From NCBI GenBank assembly GCA_964623395.1, contig CAZUSI010000049.1:1-11242 (forward strand): a stretch of 11,242 nt of DNA. Reading direction: 5' to 3'. The stretch's first letter is position 1, and each line of letters starts with the position of its first letter. Below are positions 1 to 6,514 of this stretch, piece after piece. This stretch comes from JBDRZD01 sp964623395. GTDB taxonomy: Bacteria; Hydrothermota; Hydrothermia; Hydrothermales; Hydrothermaceae. The translations under genes and the position numbers were made by a program. The notes under the pieces were generated by a model that saw only the letters and a program-made list of their open reading frames with translations, made no database searches and was not told the DNA's origin.

Positions 1-1140
1 AAAAATTATTAATTTTTCCTCTTCTATTTTTGCCCCTTTTGCTTTATAATTTGATAAATTTTTTGGTAAATACAAGTATTTTCTGAAATTTCCAATTGTT
101 ATTGTTATCTCTTCATCATTTTGAACTATATTAATTTTCTCTTTTTTAACTTCTTTAATTTTCAAAATTATTCTATATCCCTTTTCATCTTTTTTAAATT
201 CAATTGGAATATCCTTGTAAAAAATTTCTGCTGGATTTTTATCTTTATATAAATCTTTTGCAAATTTTAATAGTTTTTCATAACCTGTTATTTCCTCTTT
301 ATAAAAGGAAGAATAAAAAATTGGAATTGGAGCAAAAAAATCTGAAAGTTTTTTAATATATTCTTCCTGAACCTTCATTAAATCTTCAAAGATTTTATCC
401 TTTATTATTCTATTTATTATTACAGCATCAACTGGATAACCAAAAAGATGAAGATATGTGAATGCTCTTTGCGTTTCCCTTAAAACAACCTTTTCAGGAT
501 TTGTAACAATCCTTATGCTTGAAATACTGCTATCTTGCATTATTTTATGTAAGGAATAAAGGGAATCAAATAATCTTTGGACATCATCATAAGTTTTTTC
601 TTCTGGAATTGGAAAATCGGTTATTTTTTTTAAAGCAGGTCTTATAGTAGTAACTATTTTCTTTTGTATTGGAAATATTTTTCTAAACCACCATTCAGTA
701 ATTTCAGGAATTGATAAAAACTTTAATGTTTCCCCTGTTGGTGCTGAATCAACTATTATAACATCATATTCTCCATTTTTAAAGTGGTGATCAACCCATA
801 AAAAACCAGCAATTTCTTCCATTCCAGGTAAAATTGCCATTTCCTCTGCTATTATTTCATCAAGTCCTCTCCATTCAAATACTGCTTTTAAATATTTTTT
901 TAATGCATTCCAATGTTTTTGAATTGAATAATATACATCAATTTCCTGTGCATATAAATTCTTTTTAATTTTTAAAGGTTCAGGAGAAAGTTCTTTTTCA
1001 AAAACATCGCTTAAAGAATGAGCAGGGTCTATTGAAATTACAAGTGTTTTTAAATTATTTTCAGAAAGTAAAGAAGCAGTTGCGGATGCAATTGTTGTTT
1101 TCCCAACCCCCCCTTTCCCTGTAAATAATATTATTCTCAT
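1..1140 (-). CDS. ArsA/Get3-family ATPase, C-terminal end cut by window edge
   Basis: An open frame starts with ATG at 1140 and runs off the left edge with no stop (380 codons visible). Residues 7-16 form the deviant Walker A of the ArsA/Get3/MinD group (TGKGGVGKTT), followed by the SIDPAHSLSDVF switch I-like segment (36-47) and a Walker B/switch II region with DSAPTGETL (131-139). Residues from about 310 on match the small Hsp20-like domain found at the end of many bacterial and archaeal ArsA proteins, including a G-N-F-R-K-Y-L-Y-L-P stretch near 350-359. By family length only a few residues should be missing. Family members are cytosolic dimeric ATPases that drive arsenite efflux (ArsA) or insert tail-anchored membrane proteins (Get3). 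No arsB, arsR or arsD lies nearby and no paired CxxC is visible, so arsenic resistance is not supported. It is the last visible gene of a minus-strand run, downstream of lgt. Confidence 0.9.
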   Translation of the reverse strand, partial: MRIILFTGKGGVGKTTIASATASLLSENNLKTLVISIDPAHSLSDVFEKELSPEPLKIKKNLYAQEIDVYYSIQKHWNALKKYLKAVFEWRGLDEIIAEEMAILPGMEEIAGFLWVDHHFKNGEYDVIIVDSAPTGETLKFLSIPEITEWWFRKIFPIQKKIVTTIRPALKKITDFPIPEEKTYDDVQRLFDSLYSLHKIMQDSSISSIRIVTNPEKVVLRETQRAFTYLHLFGYPVDAVIINRIIKDKIFEDLMKVQEEYIKKLSDFFAPIPIFYSSFYKEEITGYEKLLKFAKDLYKDKNPAEIFYKDIPIEFKKDEKGYRIILKIKEVKKEKINIVQNDEEITITIGNFRKYLYLPKNLSNYKAKGAKIEEEKLIIF

Positions 1141-1149
1141 ATAATTTTT

Positions 1150-1998
1150 TCAGTTNNNNNNNNNNNNNNNNNNNNNNNNNNNNNNNNNNNNNNNNNNNNN
1201 NNNNNNNNNNNNNNNNNNNNNNNNNNNNNNNNNNNNNNNNNNNNNNNNNNNNNNNACACTCAAAGATTTTATAAAACTTCTTGTTGTCATCCTTAAAAAT
1301 TCAATTAAGAATCTTTCAACTCCTGAAAGTAAAAGATAAAGACCAAATAATTTTCCATTTTTCAATTTATCCCTCAATTTAAAAAGAATTAAAAATACAA
1401 AAAACATTGATATTGTTTCAAAAATCTGTGTTGGCCATACCTTTAAAAGAGTATCATCAGGAATTTCATCAGGAATTTTTATAATATTTCCAAAATTTTC
1501 TCTTAGAGATTTAGCAAATGTTGGGGGAGAACCCTTTGGAAATGCAATTCCAAGAAAAGAATTTGTAGGTCTTCCATAATCATCACCTACAAGAAAGCAC
1601 CCAATTCTTCCAATTGAATAACCAATTGCAAGTGAAGGTGACAATGTATCACCAATTTTTAATATACTAATTTTTTTTATCCTTGAATATATTATTACAC
1701 AAAAAATTGCTCCAAGAAAACCACCATAAAAGGTAAAGCCTGCTCTTGAAAAAATTATTCCAAAAGGTTCTTTAATTATTTCCTTAATAGAATAATTTTC
1801 AAAAACAAACATTAATTTTGCACCTATTATTGCAGAAATTAAAGATATTATAAATATATTGTTAAAATCCTTTATATCAAGTTTTCTCCTTTTCCATTCA
1901 ATTTCTCCAAGAATTGTTGCCGTTAAAAAGGCAATTGCCACCATTACACCATAAGAAGATATTACAAAATTACCTATCCTTAAAAGTTCAGGATACAT
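1150..1998 (-). CDS. lgt: Prolipoprotein diacylglyceryl transferase-like protein, C-terminus in gap
   Basis: Lgt is a polytopic inner-membrane enzyme that moves diacylglycerol from phosphatidylglycerol to the lipobox cysteine of prolipoproteins, the first step of lipoprotein maturation. 247 residues are readable before the Ns. Visible are the N-terminal FVISSYGVMVAIAF segment, several hydrophobic helices, the GRIGCF signature at 130-135 (R131 aligns with E. coli R143), and ERFLIEFLR at 228-236 (R229 aligns with the essential R239). The position of E. coli H103 is Tyr91 (FTFYGGFLG), and the usual GRIGNF asparagine is Cys134, so this is a divergent but recognisable subgroup. The ATG at 1998 overlaps the end of pyrG by 11 bp, implying translational coupling. 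The TGA at 1150-1152 is the stop only if the gap really is 100 bp (or has the same phase). The exact lipid acceptor role is inferred from family. Confidence 0.85.
   Translation of the reverse strand: MYPELLRIGNFVISSYGVMVAIAFLTATILGEIEWKRRKLDIKDFNNIFIISLISAIIGAKLMFVFENYSIKEIIKEPFGIIFSRAGFTFYGGFLGAIFCVIIYSRIKKISILKIGDTLSPSLAIGYSIGRIGCFLVGDDYGRPTNSFLGIAFPKGSPPTFAKSLRENFGNIIKIPDEIPDDTLLKVWPTQIFETISMFFVFLILFKLRDKLKNGKLFGLYLLLSGVERFLIEFLRMTTRSFIKSLSXXXXXXXXXXXXXXXXXXXXXXXXXXXXXXXXXXN
1156..1255. other. Assembly gap (100 Ns)
   Basis: Exactly 100 Ns, the conventional size for a scaffold gap of unknown length. It removes the C-terminus of lgt. If the true gap is a different size, the lgt stop and the lgt-arsA spacing change. 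Confidence 0.99.
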
Positions 1999-3610
1999 CT
2001 TTTTTATATTTTAAAGCAGACTTTACAAATTCTCTAAAAATTGGATGTGCTTTTAAAGGTCTTGATAAAAATTCTGGATGGAATTGAACACCTATAAAAA
2101 AGGGATGTTCCTTTAATTCAATTATTTCAACCAAATATCCATCAGGTGATTCACCACTTATTATAAGTCCATTTCTTTCAAGAATTTCTCTATATTCAGG
2201 ATTGAATTCATATCTATGTCTATGTCTCTCATAAATTAATTCCTTTTTATATATTGAGTAGGCAAGTGTCCCCTTTTTAATAACACATGGATAACTACCT
2301 TTTCTTAAAGTTCCTCCATAATATTTTATTCCTTCCTTTTCAGGTAATATTTTTATAACAGGATGGGGGGTATCAGGTTCAAATTCCGTTGAATTTGCCA
2401 TATTTAAATTGCATACATTTCTTGCAAATTCAACAACTGCAAGTTGCATTCCAAGGCATATTCCAAAAAAGGGAATTTTCTTTTCCCTTACATAATTTAT
2501 AACTTTTATCTTTCCTTCAATTCCCCTTTTTCCAAAACCTCCTGGAACAAGTATTCCATGAACATCCTTTAATATTTCATAAATATTTTCACCTTCTTCA
2601 ATTTTTTCAGTTTCAATAAATTTTAAATTAACCCTTGAATCATTTTCATATCCTGCATGAACAAATGCCTCAATTATGCTTTTATAAGAATCCTTTAAAT
2701 TTGTGTATTTACCACATATTGCAATATTTACTTCATTTTTTGGATTCATTATTCCTTCAGTAAATTTTTTCCAATCTGATAAATCTGGTAAAGGTGCATA
2801 TATTTTTAAATGGGAGAGGATTTTTGAATCAAGTTCCTGCTCATGAAATATAAGGGGAACTTCATATACACTCTCTTTAACATCCCTTGCTTCAATAACC
2901 CTTTCAAGGGGAAGATTTGCAAAAAGTCCTATCTTATATCTTGCTTCCCTTGAAAGGGGTCTATCAACTCTGCAAAGTAAAAAATCAGGTTGTATTCCTA
3001 TTTCCCTTAATTTTTGAACAGAATGCTGTGTTGGTTTTGTTTTAAGCTCTCCAGCAGTTTGAATAAATGGGACAAGTGTTAGATGTATTGCACAGGTATT
3101 ATCAAGACCCTCTTCCAATCTAATTTGTCTTATTGCTTCTAAAAATGGTAAGGATTCAATATCCCCAACTGTTCCTCCAACTTCAACTATAACAATTTCA
3201 GCATTATACACATCAAGAGCTTCTCTTATCTTTGATTTTATTTCATCAGTTATATGGGGAACAACTTGAACTGTTGCTCCAAGATATTCACCTTTCCTTT
3301 CTTTTTCTATAACACTTCCATAAATTTGACCTGTTGTAACATTGTTTATTTTTAAAAGGTTTTCATCAAGGAATCTTTCATAATGTCCAAGATCAAGGTC
3401 TGTTTCTGCACCATCATCGGTTACAAAAACTTCTCCATGCTGAAAGGGATTCATTGTTCCTGGATCAACATTTATATAAGGGTCAAGTTTTTGAATCGTT
3501 ACTTTTAATCCCCTTTTTTTTAAAAGAAAACCAATTGAGGCAGTTGCAACTCCTTTACCAAGTGATGATACAACACCTCCTGTTACAAATATGTATTTTC
3601 TTTTTCTCAT
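1988..3610 (-). CDS. pyrG: CTP synthase (glutamine-hydrolysing)
   Basis: This cytosolic enzyme converts UTP, ATP and glutamine to CTP, the last step of pyrimidine nucleotide synthesis. At 540 residues it has the normal family length. The N-terminal synthetase domain (about 1-270) opens with the P-loop-like TGGVVSSLGKG (10-20), then KLDPYINVDPGTMNP and DDGAETDLDLGHYERF, all hallmark segments. The C-terminal class I glutamine amidotransferase domain (about 293-535) has PGGFGKRG for the oxyanion region, the nucleophile Cys385 in GICLGMQ, and the partners His511 and Glu513 in QFHPEF. No key residue is missing. The ATG at 3610 shares an ATGA with the upstream ThiF-like gene's stop (4-bp overlap), and the end overlaps lgt, so it is translated within one polycistronic mRNA. 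Confidence 0.98.
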   Translation of the reverse strand: MRKRKYIFVTGGVVSSLGKGVATASIGFLLKKRGLKVTIQKLDPYINVDPGTMNPFQHGEVFVTDDGAETDLDLGHYERFLDENLLKINNVTTGQIYGSVIEKERKGEYLGATVQVVPHITDEIKSKIREALDVYNAEIVIVEVGGTVGDIESLPFLEAIRQIRLEEGLDNTCAIHLTLVPFIQTAGELKTKPTQHSVQKLREIGIQPDFLLCRVDRPLSREARYKIGLFANLPLERVIEARDVKESVYEVPLIFHEQELDSKILSHLKIYAPLPDLSDWKKFTEGIMNPKNEVNIAICGKYTNLKDSYKSIIEAFVHAGYENDSRVNLKFIETEKIEEGENIYEILKDVHGILVPGGFGKRGIEGKIKVINYVREKKIPFFGICLGMQLAVVEFARNVCNLNMANSTEFEPDTPHPVIKILPEKEGIKYYGGTLRKGSYPCVIKKGTLAYSIYKKELIYERHRHRYEFNPEYREILERNGLIISGESPDGYLVEIIELKEHPFFIGVQFHPEFLSRPLKAHPIFREFVKSALKYKKDVS

Positions 3611-4608
3611 ATACCCAAATATTTTTTTAAAATAAATTTTGCCTTTTCCTTTGTAATATCTTTCCCTTTTATAAATATTTTCCCATCTTTGAAAAACATT
3701 ATTTCAAAGGTATTTTTCTTAAATCTTAAAAAATAAGGTTTTAAAACACATTCTCCAAAATCTTTTAAATTCTTTTCAATTTTTTCAATATCTAATTCTT
3801 TTTGAAACTTTATTTGAAATGTTCCTCCACCACAAAGGGCATGGGCATTGAAACCTTCTTTCCCTTTTAAAAATGGAAATTCTTTTTTAGAACATACAGG
3901 ACAATTTTCTCTTTTTTCATATTCCAATTCTTTAAACTCAAATTTACTTAAATCAAAATAATAGATTTTGTTTTGAGGCAGTTTTTCCCCTAAGAGATAT
4001 TTTATTGCAAGATAAACTTCAAAACCAGAAATTATTTTTATTATTGAAGGATGAACACCCATTATATCACATGTTTCCATATAACCCTTTGGAACTTTCG
4101 GCAAAAAACATCTATAACAACCTGTTTTTTCAGGAACAAAAATACCTGCTTCTCCCCTTTCTTCTATAACTGCTCCATGAACCCATGGAATATTTTCCTT
4201 ATATGAAATTTCATTTATTAAAAATCTCGTATCAAAATTATCAGTTGCATCTATTATTAAATCAATTCCTTTTAAAAAATTATAAATATTTTCAGGATTT
4301 ATTTCCTCATGAATTGCATTTATTTTAATTTCCTCATTTATTTTTTCACATTTTTCCTTTAAAGCAAAAACCTTTGGCTTTCCCTCTTTAAAATCATCAA
4401 CATCGTATTCTTGAACACAAATATTTTCTTCTTCAACAACATCATAATCTATGATGCTTATTTCTTTAAAACCAATTCTTACCAAATTTAAAAGGATATT
4501 TGAACCAAGTGAGCCTGCTCCAATTATAAGAATTTTTTTCCCCCTTAAATTTTCAAATTTTTCCTTTCCTATATTTTTTAATGAATAAAATCTTTTATAT
4601 GTATCCAT
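3607..4608 (-). CDS. ThiF/MoeB-family E1-like adenylyltransferase with extra C-terminal domain
   Basis: Family members adenylate the C-terminal glycine of ubiquitin-like sulfur carriers (ThiS, MoaD) for thiamine, molybdopterin or related sulfur chemistry. Visible: nucleotide-binding GAGSLG (30-35), acidic IDYDVVEEEN (53-62), DATDNFDTR (120-128), the zinc pairs Cys164/Cys167 and Cys236/Cys239, and a probable catalytic Cys180 in ETCDIMGV. About 75 residues after a HALCGGGTFQI segment (256-266) form an additional alpha/beta domain. I recall similar tails, starting ALCGR-x-x-VQ, on Bacillus-type ThiF/MoeB proteins. The usual NLxRQ motif reads NICVQ (62-66), so the conserved arginine is Val65. No ThiS, MoaD, ThiG or other pathway partner is in the window, so I leave the substrate open. 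The ATG at 4608 overlaps the previous gene's TAA by one base (TAATG), with no SD, suggesting coupled translation. Confidence 0.9.
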   Translation of the reverse strand: MDTYKRFYSLKNIGKEKFENLRGKKILIIGAGSLGSNILLNLVRIGFKEISIIDYDVVEEENICVQEYDVDDFKEGKPKVFALKEKCEKINEEIKINAIHEEINPENIYNFLKGIDLIIDATDNFDTRFLINEISYKENIPWVHGAVIEERGEAGIFVPEKTGCYRCFLPKVPKGYMETCDIMGVHPSIIKIISGFEVYLAIKYLLGEKLPQNKIYYFDLSKFEFKELEYEKRENCPVCSKKEFPFLKGKEGFNAHALCGGGTFQIKFQKELDIEKIEKNLKDFGECVLKPYFLRFKKNTFEIMFFKDGKIFIKGKDITKEKAKFILKKYLGI

Positions 4609-5438
4609 TATTTTACTAAGAAAATGGGGACTTTTAAAACAGGACAGTTGTTAAGATAAAATATACAGAAGTATTTTCCAGATTTTAAAATGCTAAATTC
4701 GGGTCTCCATTCAATTAAATAATCCTTTTCCTTTTCCATCCATTTTCCCTTTTCTAAATCCTCTATCTTTTGTCCCATTTCATTAAAAATACCTGCTGAA
4801 ACAAATCCATCTTCATAAGGTGATATAACAAAATAGGCACTTTCCCCTTTCCTAATTATTGTTTTACCAAATTTCATTTTTAAAATATAAAGTTCTTCAG
4901 GTGGATAAATTTTTTCACATATTGCCTTTGGAACGATATCAATATCCCATTTCAAATCCACATTTGCATCAACAAGAAATTTATAAAGGGGATTTACAAT
5001 TTGATATTCCTTTTTTTGTGGTAAATAAAAAGATGTATCCTCTTTTTTTATTTTAATTCCCAAATAAATATAAACGGTTGTATCAGGAAAATAATTTTTT
5101 GGAATTTTAAAAAAGTTATTTTTAATAAAAATTGAATCACTTACAATTGGAGTTAAAATTGAATCCTTTACTATAAGTTTTTTATTATCAGAAAAAAGGA
5201 TAAGATGAATTTTTTTAACAAAGACATACTCCTTTTCAAGTTTTATATTTTTCATTCCATATTCTCCATTTCCAATAAAAACTATTATGTTTTCTTTGCC
5301 TTCATAATTTAAATAAAAATTTGAAGTATCCCATTTTACAAAAATTCCTAAATTCTCAAACCTTTCTATTTCTTCATTCTCCTTTAAAAAATAAATTTCT
5401 TTTTGGAATTGTAAAAATAAAAATATTATCCAAAACAT
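4608..5438 (-). CDS. Putative exported protein with FlgD-like C-terminal Ig fold
   Basis: A 276-residue protein I cannot assign to a named family. A short hydrophobic stretch at 3-11 (WIIFLFLQF) follows the initiator Met with no basic n-region, so it is either a minimal signal peptide or a membrane anchor. The middle (about 30-185) is rich in beta-prone Ile/Phe/Tyr and alternating Lys/Glu, with no motif I recognise. Residues about 186-276 resemble the FlgD-like Ig domain found at the ends of secreted proteins in several candidate phyla: a GIFNEMGQKIEDL strand pair (216-228), then a YLIEW strand, SGKYFCIFYLN, and a closing IFLVK. The start fits a promoter whose -10 box ends 7 bp upstream of the ATG. 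It heads a run with thiF-like, pyrG, lgt and arsA-like genes, although no function links it to them. Export is inferred, and the domain call is by pattern only. Confidence 0.75.
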   Translation of the reverse strand: MFWIIFLFLQFQKEIYFLKENEEIERFENLGIFVKWDTSNFYLNYEGKENIIVFIGNGEYGMKNIKLEKEYVFVKKIHLILFSDNKKLIVKDSILTPIVSDSIFIKNNFFKIPKNYFPDTTVYIYLGIKIKKEDTSFYLPQKKEYQIVNPLYKFLVDANVDLKWDIDIVPKAICEKIYPPEELYILKMKFGKTIIRKGESAYFVISPYEDGFVSAGIFNEMGQKIEDLEKGKWMEKEKDYLIEWRPEFSILKSGKYFCIFYLNNCPVLKVPIFLVK

Positions 5439-5474
5439 ATTTTAATTATAAATTCTTTAAAAATAAAAAATCAA
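5439..5474 (-). promoter_or_regulatory. Sigma-70-type promoter of the pyrG-lgt operon, predicted leaderless
   Basis: Reading the minus strand: -35 TTGATT (5474-5469), an 18-bp spacer, a perfect -10 TATAAT (5450-5445), then six bases and the ATG at 5438. The hexamer spans -12 to -7 relative to the A of ATG, so transcription should begin at the start codon itself. No SD is present. The -35 box directly abuts the galT stop codon (5475-5477). No terminator hairpin is visible between the units, so read-through from GH57-galT is possible. Confidence 0.6.
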
Positions 5475-6503
5475 TTATTTTATCTCCCTTAAATATCTTG
5501 CTGCTTCTTCTGGTAAAATTGGATTTATGTAAAGTCCTGAACCCCACTCAAATCCTGCTATATATGTTATTCTTGGTATTATTTCAATATGCCAATGATA
5601 GTCATAGGGCAATGTTTCCCAATATCCGGGTCTTCCTGGTCTTGGTCTTGGAATAGGGGCAGTATGAAGGACAAAATTATAAGGTGGGTCATTTAATAAA
5701 ATTTTTATCCTTTCAAGTGTATCCTTTAAAACAAAAGAAAGTTCGTTAAGTTCTTCTTCATCACATTCTGAAAAATCATGACTATGCTTTAAAGGGAAAA
5801 TCCATGTTTCAAATGGGAATGAAGATGCAAATGGAGACCATACAACAAATTTATCATTTTTAAAAATAATTCTTTCAGAAAAAGAAATTTCCTGCTCTAA
5901 AAGGTCACAAAATATACATCTTTCCTTTTCACTATAATGTTCTCTTGCTGCTTCAAGTTCTGCAACAACTGCAAGGGGAATTATTGGAGTTGCAATAAGT
6001 TGTGAATGAGAATGGTATAAAGATGCTCCTGCTTCAGCACCATAATTTTTAAATATCAAAATATACCTAAACCTCATATCCTTAGTTAAATCAATATACC
6101 TTGCCTTATACGAAATTAAAACTTTTTTAATATCATTAATTTCCATATCTTGGAGTTGTAAAAAATGGTCAGGAGTTTCAATTATTACTTCATGAGCACC
6201 TATTCCAGAAACACTATCAAATATTCCAACTCCCTTTCTTATAAGATGACCTTCAATTCTTAAAGCAGGAAATTTATTGGGAACAACCCTTACTTTCCAT
6301 CCGGGTTTATTTTTCTCTGATTTGCCCTCCCTTATTGAAAAAACTTCTGGTGGTGTTTTATCTTCATTACCTTCACAGAAAGGACAATTATCCTTTGGGG
6401 GTGGTTCTTTTTTTTCTTTTATAAAATCCTTTGGTCTTATTCCCCTTTCAGGAGATATTATTGTCCATCTCCATCTTATAGGATCATACCTTAACTCAGG
6501 CAT
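5475..6503 (-). CDS. galT: GalT-family nucleotidyltransferase (galactose-1-P uridylyltransferase or ADP-glucose phosphorylase-like)
   Basis: A complete 342-residue member of the GalT branch of the HIT superfamily, whose enzymes swap UMP or AMP between sugar phosphates through a nucleotidyl-histidine. Visible: RYDPIRWRWTIISPERG (5-21), zinc-type CPFC (40-43) and CIFC (196-199), the active site HSHSQ (164-168) with His166 as expected nucleophile, NDPPYNFVLHTAP (271-283), HWH at 303-305, and a GFEWGSGLYINPILPEEAA ending. No galK or galE is adjacent; instead it lies behind a GH57 amylase and opposite glgA-glgC. HSHSQ, NDPPYN and the FExGxGxYINP ending, as I recall, also occur in plant ADP-glucose phosphorylase, so ADP-glucose may be the real substrate. 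Thermophilic GalT proteins share these features too, so UDP-sugar specificity cannot be excluded. The ATG is fixed by a strong SD. galT is the conventional symbol and does not settle the substrate. Confidence 0.92.
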   Translation of the reverse strand: MPELRYDPIRWRWTIISPERGIRPKDFIKEKKEPPPKDNCPFCEGNEDKTPPEVFSIREGKSEKNKPGWKVRVVPNKFPALRIEGHLIRKGVGIFDSVSGIGAHEVIIETPDHFLQLQDMEINDIKKVLISYKARYIDLTKDMRFRYILIFKNYGAEAGASLYHSHSQLIATPIIPLAVVAELEAAREHYSEKERCIFCDLLEQEISFSERIIFKNDKFVVWSPFASSFPFETWIFPLKHSHDFSECDEEELNELSFVLKDTLERIKILLNDPPYNFVLHTAPIPRPRPGRPGYWETLPYDYHWHIEIIPRITYIAGFEWGSGLYINPILPEEAARYLREIK

Positions 6504-6514
6504 AAGTCCTCCTT
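6504..6514 (-). promoter_or_regulatory. Strong Shine-Dalgarno site of galT
   Basis: On the minus strand AAGGAGG (6514-6508) is followed by ACTT and the galT ATG. It fills the whole 11-bp space between the GH57 stop (6515-6517) and galT. It is the only near-consensus SD found in this window and fixes the galT start. Confidence 0.85.

Noticed and set aside
1..1140. An arsenic-resistance operon
   Set aside because: Only an ArsA-family ATPase is visible; no transporter, regulator or metallochaperone is present.
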